From assembly GCA_934320895.1 (NCBI GenBank), contig CAKRFY010000011.1, positions 1 to 64,000 of the forward strand: DNA of 64,000 nt. Reading direction: 5' to 3'. The translations under genes were made by a program, and so were the position numbers. The notes beneath the pieces were generated by a model. The model was given only the letters and a program-made list of their open reading frames with translations, made no database searches and had not been told where the DNA came from. This document shows positions 17,003 to 25,728 of this stretch, one piece after another (the stretch's first letter is position 1; every line of letters begins with the position of its first letter). This stretch comes from an uncultured Lachnospiraceae bacterium. GTDB taxonomy: Bacteria; Bacillota; Clostridia; Lachnospirales; Lachnospiraceae.

Positions 17003-18085
17003 ATGGCAGTAGGCATGCAGGCGAATGAACAGCCAAATATACTGATAGTGGATGATGTATCTACTAATCTTGTTATTCTTTCTGAAATGGTAAAATCAAC
17101 GGGGTGTATACCGAGACCCGTTACAAATGTAAAGCAGGCACAGACAGCTATTGATAGAAAAATTCCGCAACTTATATTGTTGGATATTTCTATGCCTGAA
17201 ATAGATGGTTTTGAATTTTGTGCGATGCTTAAGGCTGATGTGAAGACAAGGGATATTCCAATTATATTTATTTCGGCACTTGATTCCGTTGAGGATAAAA
17301 TAAAAGGCTTTAAACTCGGAGCCGTTGATTATATAGCCAAACCTTTTGAAAAAGAGGAAGTTACGCTTAGATTAAACACTCATTTAAAGATATACAGGCT
17401 TCAGCAGGAGATGGAGGCTTACAATAGGAAACTTCATCAGGTTGTGAACGAGCAGATAACAAGAGGCGCAGAAGAGCAGAAAAATGTATTGAATGCACTT
17501 GCAGATATATTAAATATGCAATCAGATATTTATGAGAAAGATATAAGTATGATTTCAACAAATTGCAGAATGCTTGCGATAAGTCTGCAATTTTCACCTA
17601 AATTTGATAAGCTGATATCAAGCACCTTTGTTGATGAGATAGAGTCAGCATCGAAGCTGCATGATATAGGAATGTTGTCAGTTAGGGAAAAGATAGCTTG
17701 CAAAAAGACAAAACTTACTGATGATGAATGGGAGAAGATAAAGAGCCATACTACTGTAGGTGCGGATTATCTCAAGAAGATAAATAAGGATAAAAACAAA
17801 AATGTATATCTGGAGATGGCTGTAGATATAGCAAAATATCACCATGAAAACTGGGATGGCACAGGGTATCCAGAAGGTCTTTCAGGAACGGAAATACCGC
17901 TTTCTGCCAGGATAGTGGCTGTTATAGATACATATATGGCATTAAATAGTGAAAGAAGCTATAGGAGTGCCTATACGAAGGAGGAAAGTCTTTCGATTAT
18001 GAGAAATGAGGCAGGAAAACGTTTTGATCCTTCAATAGTAGATATCTTTTGTAAAATTCAGAAACAATTGCAGTGCAAAGATTAG
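17003..18085 (+). CDS. Response regulator with HD-GYP c-di-GMP phosphodiesterase output
   Basis: A 360-residue two-domain protein. The receiver domain (about residues 10-130) has the acidic pair VDD, phosphoacceptor D61 in LLDISMPEIDGF, and the AKPF lysine. The HD-GYP domain (about 165-355) keeps H220-D221 in LHDIGM, the YHHENWDGTGYPEGLSG motif and the following ARIVAVIDTYMAL. HD-GYP enzymes hydrolyse c-di-GMP to pGpG or GMP. All listed residues are present, so activity is likely. It is encoded just after the PAS kinase and before a CheA-like kinase, so it is the probable common target of both. Confidence 0.93.
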   Translation: MAVGMQANEQPNILIVDDVSTNLVILSEMVKSTGCIPRPVTNVKQAQTAIDRKIPQLILLDISMPEIDGFEFCAMLKADVKTRDIPIIFISALDSVEDKIKGFKLGAVDYIAKPFEKEEVTLRLNTHLKIYRLQQEMEAYNRKLHQVVNEQITRGAEEQKNVLNALADILNMQSDIYEKDISMISTNCRMLAISLQFSPKFDKLISSTFVDEIESASKLHDIGMLSVREKIACKKTKLTDDEWEKIKSHTTVGADYLKKINKDKNKNVYLEMAVDIAKYHHENWDGTGYPEGLSGTEIPLSARIVAVIDTYMALNSERSYRSAYTKEESLSIMRNEAGKRFDPSIVDIFCKIQKQLQCKD

Positions 18086-18109
18086 TGTATTACAGCAGGA
18101 GGAAATGTT

Positions 18110-19381
18110 ATGGATGCTATGACAGGAATATTTTATGAGCAGAGTTCGAGACTGATATGTGAATTGAGAAATAATTTTTCTGATTATAAGAATGAGGAAA
18201 AGTATGGTCAGGATTTGATACAGGAAGTATTTCGTGTTGTACATACATTGAAAGCGGATGCGGCCATGATGCTTTTTGATGGAATTGCATATATAAGCAA
18301 AAAATTTGAGAGCTTACTATATTGTTTTAGAAACGGGCCTAAGGTTATTGAGGATACAAAGAGATTTGACAATGTGCTTTGTGAATATATGGACTATGTA
18401 GAGAAAGAACTTGTAAAAATTCCGAGTGGCAGTATTATGAAAGAGCCGCCTGAGTATATTGCGGAAGATATTGATGAATATGTTGACAGATTAAAAAATC
18501 AGTATGAGCTTGCCGAAAGCAGTGTAACAGGAGAAAATATATCAGGTTCCATAAAGAAAAAGTCAAGGCAGATATATTATATTTCTGGTGCTTCATCAGC
18601 TGAACAAAAAAGTGATGAAAAAGTTTCGTCAGGCAAATATGAAAATAAATATGAAAGTGAAAATGGTGTCATAGTCATTAAAAAATCTGATGTGGGTAGG
18701 ATTCGCCTGGCTGTGACAAAGCTTGGCAATATAATAAATAGTTTACAGAAGGCAGGTTTAATTACAGAGTCAGGATTTAAAGAGCTTACAGATATACGAG
18801 ATGAACTGTCCGATGTGACTGACCGGTTTACAAAAGGTGATTTTTCAGCGGTTGCAAAAAAAATGGAGATACTTGTAGATGAAATGGCAGAGACTTTGCA
18901 CAAAAATATCAAGCTTCTTGTTAAGGGGCAGGAATGTATGATAGAGAAGGCAAAGCGTGATAAGATATCTACGGCGCTTATTCATATGATACGTAATTCT
19001 GTTGATCATGGTATAGAAAGTCTTGAGACGAGGGAGAGATTAGGTAAATCACCTATGGGACTTGTCAAACTTGAATTTGTACAAAAGGATGACAGATTAA
19101 GAATCATAGTTGAGGATGATGGTGCTGGAATAAACTCTGAAAAAGTGTTGGATGCCGCAAGAAAGGCGGGGATTATAAAGGAAGAAAAAGAAGAGTACTC
19201 AAGAGAGGACATAATGAACCTTCTGCTTGTAAATGGTGTCAGTACAACGAATGTTCCAAATGATTATTCAGGGAGAGGAGTCGGCATGGATGTTATAAAT
19301 CATAATATAAAAGAACTTGGAGGAACTCTTAAAATAACATCTGAAGAAGGATTTGGGACTAAGATAGAGATAGAAATATAA
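18110..19381 (+). CDS. Short CheA-like histidine kinase (Hpt plus ATPase, no CheW domain)
   Basis: A 423-residue protein. An N-terminal Hpt domain has the site VVHTLKADAA with H45, as in CheA P1. A linker and helical dimerisation-like part follow (about 195-280). The CheA-type ATPase (P4) has RNSVDHGIE (295-303), DDGAGI and GRGVGMDVI. The protein ends right after the ATPase (GTKIEIEI), so the CheA P5 (CheW-like) domain is missing and no P2 is visible. It probably cannot dock to receptors through CheW. The start follows AGGAGG. It is third in an operon with a PAS kinase and a REC-HD-GYP protein and ends at a terminator. Confidence 0.88.
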   Translation: MDAMTGIFYEQSSRLICELRNNFSDYKNEEKYGQDLIQEVFRVVHTLKADAAMMLFDGIAYISKKFESLLYCFRNGPKVIEDTKRFDNVLCEYMDYVEKELVKIPSGSIMKEPPEYIAEDIDEYVDRLKNQYELAESSVTGENISGSIKKKSRQIYYISGASSAEQKSDEKVSSGKYENKYESENGVIVIKKSDVGRIRLAVTKLGNIINSLQKAGLITESGFKELTDIRDELSDVTDRFTKGDFSAVAKKMEILVDEMAETLHKNIKLLVKGQECMIEKAKRDKISTALIHMIRNSVDHGIESLETRERLGKSPMGLVKLEFVQKDDRLRIIVEDDGAGINSEKVLDAARKAGIIKEEKEEYSREDIMNLLLVNGVSTTNVPNDYSGRGVGMDVINHNIKELGGTLKITSEEGFGTKIEIEI

Positions 19382-19385
19382 AAAA

Positions 19386-19409
19386 GCTGTCCGATAATGG
19401 ACAGCCTTT
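19386..19409 (+). terminator. Terminator between the CheA-like gene and veg
   Basis: GCTGTCC (19386-19392) pairs with GGACAGC (19399-19405), with A-runs before and CTTTAT after. It lies between convergent genes and may serve both. Confidence 0.75.
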
Positions 19410-19431
19410 ATATCCTAAGTATATTTACAGT

Positions 19432-19671
19432 TTAGATAAGCTGCATCTGTACATCTTTTGTAAGAACATCAGTATAGCTGAAAGAAACTGTTTGTACTGT
19501 ATCATCTAATTTGTTTTCGACTTCAACAAGGAAGATGCTTGGATAAGTCTCGCTGATAACACCCTCTGTAATATCAATTTTGTGTCTTCCACGGTTAGCG
19601 CGGATCTTGACTCTATTTCCGACATTTTTATCAACCGAAGATTTAACTTTTTTTATATCTGCTTGACTCAT
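19432..19671 (-). CDS. veg: Veg family protein
   Basis: A 79-residue protein of the Veg (DUF1021) family; the Bacillus protein is 86 residues. The conserved core includes GNRVKIRANRGRHKI and the FSYTDVLT segment near the end. In Bacillus Veg is very highly expressed and has been linked to stimulation of biofilm matrix genes; its molecular action is not settled. The ATG is 5 bases after AGGTGA. A near-consensus promoter lies upstream, as at Bacillus veg. Confidence 0.92.
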   Translation of the reverse strand: MSQADIKKVKSSVDKNVGNRVKIRANRGRHKIDITEGVISETYPSIFLVEVENKLDDTVQTVSFSYTDVLTKDVQMQLI

Positions 19672-19737
19672 GTTTCACCTGTACCTTTCAAAAATAGATT
19701 GCTTTTATTTCAATCTGAACAAAATGCTACAAGTAAA

Positions 19738-19766
19738 ATTATAGCATAAAACAGGGGAAAAGTCAA
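19738..19766 (-). promoter_or_regulatory. Near-consensus sigma-A promoter of veg
   Basis: On the minus strand TTGACT (19761-19766), a 17-bp spacer and TATAAT (19738-19743) give 11 of 12 consensus bases, about 60 bp before the start codon. The Bacillus veg promoter is also one of the strongest known. Confidence 0.8.
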
Positions 19767-19796
19767 TTTTGGGGCTTTTGAAGAGAAAAGACAGAC

Positions 19797-19946
19797 GCCG
19801 TAAATTGGGATTATCATCCTGCGCTCAGGGACACTCTCGTTCGGAGAACTGCGCAGCGGTACATAAGTGGGCTGAAATACGCCCACTTATGTACCGCTGC
19901 GCAGTTCTAACGCCCTTCGGTCAGGGTGATAATCCCAATTCACGGC
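19797..19946. repeat. Nested palindromic intergenic element A
   Basis: A 28-bp perfect stem (19845-19872 with 19881-19908, loop 8) lies inside an outer 25-bp stem (19797-19821 with 19922-19946, two mismatches that are G-U in RNA). It is more GC-rich than its surroundings. The core GCGGTACATAAGTGGG resembles cores at 57268-57409 and 25418-25691. It codes for nothing plausible; it is REP- or MITE-like. The rest of 19767-20065 holds nothing else that I can support. Confidence 0.8.
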
Positions 19947-20079
19947 TGTGTATGGGAGCGGTAAAAGAGATAGCAGACATTGATTGACATATAGGTAAAG
20001 TTAATATAACATAATTAAAGATTACAAAACTAATAGTGATAGAGTTTAGGGATTAAAGAAAAAGTAAGGAGGTGGAGTG

Positions 20080-20757
20080 TTGAAACATATAATGATAGAC
20101 CTTGAGATGAATAAGATTAAAAAGCAGTATAGGGAAGATAAGAAACTGGCAAATGAGCTGATTGAAATCGGTGCGGTAAAGATGGATGATGATTTTAATG
20201 AGGTGGATAGATATCAGACATATGTTATGCCGGATTATGGAAAGATGGATCCGCACATTATAAAGTTGACGGGGATTACTGATGATAAATTGGAAGGTGC
20301 ACCAAGATTTAAGGAAGCGATGCGTGATTTTGAAAAATGGATAGGTGGTGGCGCTGTTACATTTTATTCATGGAGTCTTGCTGATATAAGGCAGTTTCAG
20401 ACAGAGTCTTCTTTTAAGGAATATGAGTCAGAGACGCTTAGAAAGATGGAAAAAAACTGGATAGATTTTCAGGAAGTATATAGCAGGCTTTTAGGGATAG
20501 ATAAGAGGATAAGGCTTAAGCAGGCTGTGGCATCAGCTGATTATGATTTTAAAGGAGCGCAGCATACGGCATTGGCGGATGCTGTGAATACTGCTGAGAT
20601 ACTTAAGCTTTCAAAGAAACCTGAAGAATTTGAACGTGTTATGAAACCCATACTTGATTTGTTTAGAAATGATGATAGTGGCTCGACACTTCTTGATATG
20701 TGTCCGGATTTTTTTGCAAAAGCATTGGAAACGGAAGAAGTAAAAAAGAATGAATAG
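20080..20757 (+). CDS. DEDDh-family 3'-5' exonuclease domain protein
   Basis: About 225 residues. The RNase T/DnaQ-type exonuclease motifs are visible: MIDLEMN (first D and E), the middle D in SWSLADIRQF, and HTALADAVNTAEIL (H and last D). The family removes nucleotides from 3' ends of DNA or RNA; the layout resembles KapD/ERI1-like proteins and the substrate is unknown. The start is uncertain: AAGGAGG (20066-20072) is 7 bases before TTG 20080, 4 before GTG 20077 and 19 before ATG 20092; TTG is preferred on spacing. It is monocistronic, and its stop codon sits inside the terminator palindrome. Confidence 0.85.
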   Translation: MKHIMIDLEMNKIKKQYREDKKLANELIEIGAVKMDDDFNEVDRYQTYVMPDYGKMDPHIIKLTGITDDKLEGAPRFKEAMRDFEKWIGGGAVTFYSWSLADIRQFQTESSFKEYESETLRKMEKNWIDFQEVYSRLLGIDKRIRLKQAVASADYDFKGAQHTALADAVNTAEILKLSKKPEEFERVMKPILDLFRNDDSGSTLLDMCPDFFAKALETEEVKKNE

Positions 20758-20786
20758 ATATTTGCAAATATCTATTCATTCTTTTT
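20748..20786 (+). terminator. Perfect 17-bp palindrome terminator overlapping a stop codon
   Basis: Bases 20748-20781 form a perfect 34-bp palindrome (17-bp arms, no extra loop) followed by TTTTT (20782-20786). The stop TAG (20755-20757) of the exonuclease gene lies in the left arm. Confidence 0.85.
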
Positions 20787-20843
20787 ATGTTATAGTAGGC
20801 ATATAATCAATGATAGATCATTTTTATAAAAATGATTTAGTAT

Positions 20844-22982
20844 TTAACGGACAGTTACACGTACATAAGCTTTTTTGCCGTTAAATGATTTTAATGTAAT
20901 TGTTGTTCTTCCGCGTTTCTTAGCTTTTACTTTTCCTGATGAATTTACCGTGGCAACAGATTTTTTGGAAGAAGAGAATGTAACTTTTCTGCTGTAGCAT
21001 CCTTTTGAAAACATTACCTTAACCTTAAGTGAACGACCACGGCGGATAGTTGCCTTTTTATAAGGACGGCTTGATATTCGCTTAGGTGCATTATATATAT
21101 TGACGGTATATGTAGCAATGTTTCCGTCATTTGAAATAGCAGTGATTCTGGCGCTTCCTTTTGAAAGTCCCTTTATCTTACCGGTAGTCTGATTTACTGA
21201 AACAACTTTATTGTTGCTGCTTTTGTAAGTCACTGTCGAACTGTCGGTTTTAGTTGAAAGTTTAGCTTTTAAAGTATAAGTTTCACCTTTGCCTATTTTT
21301 ACCGATTTTTTAGAAAATGAAACTTTGGTATTTGTTGCTGCAATACCATTTGAAGTGAATGCTTTTATAGGAATATTATACATTGTTCTGTTTTCTACTT
21401 CAGTACAATCAACCCATGTCTGATCGGTACTGTCATAGATAAAACTTTGACCAGGTTTGCTGTCATATGAGTAAAGCACGCCATCAACAGTTTCAGAAGC
21501 TCCCTCAAAAGGAAGATATGCCTGGTTTCCAGTTGAAGCATCATATTTATAAGTTATTACAACCGCAAATTTGCTTGCGGGTGAAAGTGTGCAGCTTACT
21601 GGAAGTTTAACTGTGTGATATCCATTGTAATCTGCAGTTCCTGATACGGTGCATGAGCTGGCAAGCGTACCTGTATCTGGAGTATCGCCGGTAAGATTTT
21701 TATATATCTTTATAGTGTACTTCTGTTTGTCAGTCAGAGTGTAAAATGATACAGCATTTAAAGTTTCTTCAAAGGATGAACCACTTGTAAACACATTGGA
21801 ACAAGTAACATCATTTCCAGAAATAAATGCACCATCTGACCAGCCGTTACCATCGTACTGATATATATTTTCATAATTTGCAGTAGACTCAACAGCCATT
21901 GTATAAATATCATTTATCGAAGGCTCCTCATAAGAAAGCCAGAAATAACCATTATCATTGTAATCTGTGCCGTAGCTGTTTGCTATAAGCCATGCTCCAT
22001 CTGATGAAGGTCTGTTTCCCTCTTTGAAGTTATTTTTGGAGTAATTATCATCCCATCCAATAAGTGTTACGCAATGGTTGGAAGCGAGTATAGCAGTTTT
22101 TCCAGTATATTTTGTCTGGTAGTAAGATTTTCCGGAGTTTGTTCCAGTTTCAAATCCAGTAGAATCATAGTAGAGAGATATATTTAAAGCACCCTGATTC
22201 ATAATTGCTTTTTTGATAGTATCTCTGCTGCTGTTGTCAAGACAATCTGCGTTCTGTAGATGTGCATATGAATCATAGCGTAGAGATTCGCCGTTTGCCT
22301 TCATAGTATCTATCATTTCCTGCTCTTTAGAAAGGGTATCAGCAGTAAAAGGAGCGGCACTTTCTTTTTCAGCGCCTGACCATGTTGCGAGTGTGAATAT
22401 GGCTGAAAGTGCGTTACCACCGGCATCATATGCATTGAGAGTCTGCGATACACCAGACGGATTGAAAACATTTGACGGAACATTTGTGCCTGTGATCGAG
22501 CTTCCATCGCCATACATACTATTTTGTTCATTAGTGATCGGATTATATGTATACCATGTAAGGTGATTTTCTGAATAATCGGCAGTATCGGTGGTATTTA
22601 ATCCATTTAATATGGAGTTTGATTCCATGGCTTTGACGGCAGCAAAAGCCCAGCAGCTGCCTGTTACACCCTGATCTTTTATAGTCGTTGTCTGGTTGTA
22701 TTTTCGAAGATCATATGAGGATGGAACAGAGGTTGCCTTTTTTCTTCTGGCGGTAGTAGAATCTGATGAGGTATCAAAATCTATTGTTTTCCCATTTTCA
22801 TCCACATAAGAATAGCGCAGAAGCCCATCGTTATTGGCAGATACAACTCTTGAAATGACAGAAAGATTATCGAGTGTATTTTTTTTCTGTGCAGATACCG
22901 TTGAAACATCATTTAAACCGGCAACTGCAATACCTGCTGCAAGTGCTGTGCAGAATATTTTGTTAATGTGATTGTTTTTCAT
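20844..22982 (-). CDS. Secreted papain-like (C1A) cysteine peptidase with Ig-like repeats
   Basis: A 712-residue exported protein. A signal peptide is seen at residues 1-31 (basic start, hydrophobic core, VSA-Q cut). The C1A peptidase has KDQGVTGSCWAF with C110, SNHCVTLIGW with H303, and IANSYGTDYNDNGYFWLSYE with N335, so the catalytic triad is complete. A beta-rich region (about 370-545) resembles the lectin-like domain often next to C1A enzymes in gut bacteria. Two bacterial Ig-like (Big_2) units follow (about 548-625 and 635-712) and end in a basic tail. There is no LPXTG anchor. The ATG follows AAAGGA. It probably acts on proteins at the cell surface. Confidence 0.9.
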   Translation of the reverse strand: MKNNHINKIFCTALAAGIAVAGLNDVSTVSAQKKNTLDNLSVISRVVSANNDGLLRYSYVDENGKTIDFDTSSDSTTARRKKATSVPSSYDLRKYNQTTTIKDQGVTGSCWAFAAVKAMESNSILNGLNTTDTADYSENHLTWYTYNPITNEQNSMYGDGSSITGTNVPSNVFNPSGVSQTLNAYDAGGNALSAIFTLATWSGAEKESAAPFTADTLSKEQEMIDTMKANGESLRYDSYAHLQNADCLDNSSRDTIKKAIMNQGALNISLYYDSTGFETGTNSGKSYYQTKYTGKTAILASNHCVTLIGWDDNYSKNNFKEGNRPSSDGAWLIANSYGTDYNDNGYFWLSYEEPSINDIYTMAVESTANYENIYQYDGNGWSDGAFISGNDVTCSNVFTSGSSFEETLNAVSFYTLTDKQKYTIKIYKNLTGDTPDTGTLASSCTVSGTADYNGYHTVKLPVSCTLSPASKFAVVITYKYDASTGNQAYLPFEGASETVDGVLYSYDSKPGQSFIYDSTDQTWVDCTEVENRTMYNIPIKAFTSNGIAATNTKVSFSKKSVKIGKGETYTLKAKLSTKTDSSTVTYKSSNNKVVSVNQTTGKIKGLSKGSARITAISNDGNIATYTVNIYNAPKRISSRPYKKATIRRGRSLKVKVMFSKGCYSRKVTFSSSKKSVATVNSSGKVKAKKRGRTTITLKSFNGKKAYVRVTVR

Positions 22983-23183
22983 AATGTTTATCCTTTCATT
23001 AGATTGGTAAAAATTAGACGCGTAAATGCATCCTTGTATAGAATAACAGAAATATCATAAATATTGTATAAAGATTTTGTGAAAGTTCTGATATTCTATG
23101 ATAATTATCGCTATTTATGATATAGTACCATTATGGCAAAAAAATTGCGACAATAAAATTAGGAAAGGACCAGGTACAAAAAA

Positions 23184-24311
23184 TTGGAAGAAAGTAATAG
23201 GGAGTTAAGAAAAAAAATATGTGTTCATCTTTTGGTGTGTTTAGGGGCGATACTTGCAGTTGTTTTTATTGTTCCTCCTCTTTTTAAGTTGTTTCTGCCG
23301 TTGATAATTGCATGGCTTATAGCGATGTTAGCCAATCCATTGGTGCGTTTTCTGGAAAATAAGATAAAGATAATGCGAAAACATGGAACTGTTATTGTGA
23401 TAGTATTTGTTCTAGCACTTATATGCGCAGCAATTTATGGGATAATCTGTTTTACAGCTGTTCAGATAAGTTCTCTTATAGGGGAACTGCCGGATTTATA
23501 TGAGTCGGTAGTGACAAATCTTCAGCATGCAATGAGTAATCTGCATAATAAATTCAATATAATCCCGGCTGATATACAAAGTATGTTTGGAAAAAGAAAT
23601 ATGCAGCTTAATGAGTACATCCTGACTGCACTTAAATCGTTAAAAACAAGTCCGGTATCAACAGTTGGCAATGTAGCAAGCTCGCTTATAGACTTCTTTG
23701 TACTACTTATACTTACACTTATGATGACATACTTTTTTGTAGCAGACCATGATAAGATCAAGAAAACTGTTGCAGAGCATATGCCGGAAGCCGTAAAAAA
23801 AGGCTGGTATATGATAAAAAATATCATAGTGAAAGCAATTGGTGGGTATTTAAAGGCTTGTTTTCAGATAATGATAGTTATATTTGCGATATTGTTTGTC
23901 ATATTTTTGCTTATGGGACAAAAATATGCGGCATTGATAGCATTTGTTACTGCGTTTCTTGATTTTCTACCTTTTGTAGGTACGGGAACAGTACTTACTC
24001 CATGGGCAATATACTGTGTGATAACAGGAGAGTATACATCGGCAGTCATACTTGTAGCAGCGTATTTTATAACATTGTTTGTACACAGGATTCTTGAGCC
24101 AAAACTTATAGGTAACAGTGTTGGTATGAGCCCATTCCTTACACTTATATCAATGTTTATTTTTTATAGACTTATCGGTATGCTTGGACTTATAATCGGA
24201 ATACCTGTGGGTATGGTTCTGCAGGCATTTTATGAAGGTGGAGTTTTTGATAATACGATACGTGGAATAAAGATACTTGTAAGAGATATAAATCAATATA
24301 GAAAATTTTAA
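23184..24311 (+). CDS. AI-2E family transporter (YtvI/YdiK-like permease)
   Basis: A 375-residue membrane protein with about seven to eight hydrophobic helices. The AI-2E/UPF0118 family pattern is visible: a paired N-terminal helix hairpin, a soluble stretch near 90-150, then ALIAFVTAFLDFLPFVGTG and HRILEPKLIGNSVGMSP. Family members have been tied to export of autoinducer-2 or to sodium and pH homeostasis, and one (YtvI) to sporulation; the substrate here is unknown. The start codon is TTG with an AGG-containing site 8 bases before it. It is monocistronic, with a terminator shared with the convergent VanZ-like gene. Confidence 0.88.
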   Translation: MEESNRELRKKICVHLLVCLGAILAVVFIVPPLFKLFLPLIIAWLIAMLANPLVRFLENKIKIMRKHGTVIVIVFVLALICAAIYGIICFTAVQISSLIGELPDLYESVVTNLQHAMSNLHNKFNIIPADIQSMFGKRNMQLNEYILTALKSLKTSPVSTVGNVASSLIDFFVLLILTLMMTYFFVADHDKIKKTVAEHMPEAVKKGWYMIKNIIVKAIGGYLKACFQIMIVIFAILFVIFLLMGQKYAALIAFVTAFLDFLPFVGTGTVLTPWAIYCVITGEYTSAVILVAAYFITLFVHRILEPKLIGNSVGMSPFLTLISMFIFYRLIGMLGLIIGIPVGMVLQAFYEGGVFDNTIRGIKILVRDINQYRKF

Positions 24312-24315
24312 ACAA

Positions 24316-24384
24316 AAAACGGAGATATATAAAATGATGTTAAGTCTGATAGCAGACAGAATATCAGGATAATCTCCGTTTTTT
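24316..24384. terminator. Terminator between the AI-2E and VanZ-like genes
   Basis: AAAACGGAGAT (24316-24326) pairs with ATCTCCGTTTT (24372-24382) and is followed by more Ts. The long loop contains a second small hairpin (GTCTGAtagCAGAC, near 24345). A-runs on the other side make it usable in both directions. Confidence 0.75.
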
Positions 24385-24404
24385 GTTATATTTTTATGTC
24401 AAAT

Positions 24405-25271
24405 TTAGAAGTGAAAGTTTTTCTGCTGTGCCCTGCTTATCATAAAATCGCGTGCTGCTATTGTCTTAAAGATCGTATTCATGATGTGGAAAAGGATAAC
24501 ACCTATAACAACACCGATAAGTGAAAATACGCAATCATCAATATCTCCGCGTCCAAGGTTTGTGTAGTACTGTGTTACTTCGAGTGCAACAGGAAAAAGA
24601 ATATATATGATAATTCTGAAAATAAAGTTTAATTTGCGAAGAGCAACTCTTACCAGATAACCAAATGGGATACCGAGGCATACAAGCTGTACAGCATATA
24701 AGATAAATTCATTAAGGCTTGATCTGGATCCTAGTGTCTGCTCAATATAACTTGCTGTAGCCATAAAAGGTACGAAGTTGTGTGCACCAAAAGCAAGTTT
24801 ATGATATGGCGGAACAATAGGTGTGATAAAATACTGTTTTGCTATAACAAAAATATATACCAGTGTGAAAAAGATGCACATGCGGTTAAAAAACTTATGA
24901 TAGCCATCAAAGCGTGGTCCCCTGTCAAAAAGGTCGCGTAATGTACAATATAAAAATGGTACGATCCAATTTATTAGTACAAGACAAGGAAGCCAGAGGT
25001 CAAAGGTTATCCATGCATTTGGCTGTACTAAATAAATGGCTGTGGCAAAAGCGAGTGTTGTAATAGTCATACTTACGGCATGAAGAAAATTGTAGTCATA
25101 ATTTAAAGATGACTCCAGAAAGAAGTGTGCCAGAAGCAGTGATGCTACAGCTGCAAATATGACAGACACATAATGCATTGGGACAAGATAATAAAGGCAT
25201 ATTGTCGTGATGAGCGAAAGCAGACTGAGTAAAAGTACGAGGCTGCTGATATTTACGGTTCTTTTGTTCAT
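24405..25271 (-). CDS. VanZ-like domain membrane protein
   Basis: A 288-residue protein with about eight to nine transmembrane helices. The C-terminal half has the VanZ-like pattern: a HNFVPF motif, a helix pair with IPFGYLV, and EVTQYYTNLGRGDIDDCVF followed by GVVIGVILF. VanZ proteins lower teicoplanin sensitivity in enterococci, but most family members are uncharacterised. The N-terminal four helices match no named domain. The frame opens at 25292, but the ATG at 25271 has GGAG 7 bases before it. It is not in an operon. Confidence 0.8.
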   Translation of the reverse strand: MNKRTVNISSLVLLLSLLSLITTICLYYLVPMHYVSVIFAAVASLLLAHFFLESSLNYDYNFLHAVSMTITTLAFATAIYLVQPNAWITFDLWLPCLVLINWIVPFLYCTLRDLFDRGPRFDGYHKFFNRMCIFFTLVYIFVIAKQYFITPIVPPYHKLAFGAHNFVPFMATASYIEQTLGSRSSLNEFILYAVQLVCLGIPFGYLVRVALRKLNFIFRIIIYILFPVALEVTQYYTNLGRGDIDDCVFSLIGVVIGVILFHIMNTIFKTIAARDFMISRAQQKNFHF

Positions 25272-25417
25272 GATAAATCTCCATTCCTGCACACAATAGG
25301 TTTATTTCATGTAAGAAAATATTTTCGTAAGCTGAGCCGGTGTGCGTGACTCACTTTAATAAAAACTATCATCTTATAATAATAAGCTGAAAAAAAAATA
25401 AGTCAATAGTCAGGCGG

Positions 25418-25691
25418 ATATTCGTGGTGCGCTCTGCTACTTGCTCATAATACTATTAGCTGCTATCGCAGTATATCAGAAGGGGATTGTATCTATTCCT
25501 CGATAGTATTAAATGGAAAAAGTTGTCATTGCTTAAAAACATATTATTGAGAGTAATAAAAAGTCATGGATAATTTCATATTAAATTGCGATATCTAAAA
25601 TAATGTGATATTATAAGAATAGTTTTTGGAAAAAAATTAACTGTATATGTTTTAATACTATCAAGGAAGCAGCAGAGCGGATTACGAATAT
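25418..25691. repeat. Intergenic repeat element C with terminal inverted repeats
   Basis: ATATTCGT-N5-GCTCTGCT (25418-25438) is mirrored by AGCAGAGC-N5-ACGAATAT (25671-25691). Inside, AATACTAT (25449-25456) pairs with ATAGTATT (25503-25510), and the core GCAGTATATCAGAAGGGGAT resembles elements A and B. The promoter and part of the leader of the next gene lie within it. No protein is encoded; the remaining sequence is AT-rich and shows nothing else. Confidence 0.6.
25586..25614 (+). promoter_or_regulatory. Sigma-A promoter of the GGDEF/EAL operon
   Basis: TTGCGA (25586-25591), a 17-bp spacer and TATTAT (25609-25614), located inside repeat element C, about 115 bp before the GGDEF gene start. 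Confidence 0.55.
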
Positions 25692-25728
25692 TTACTTTAC
25701 ATTGGAGGAGAAAAAGAGGCACGGGATT

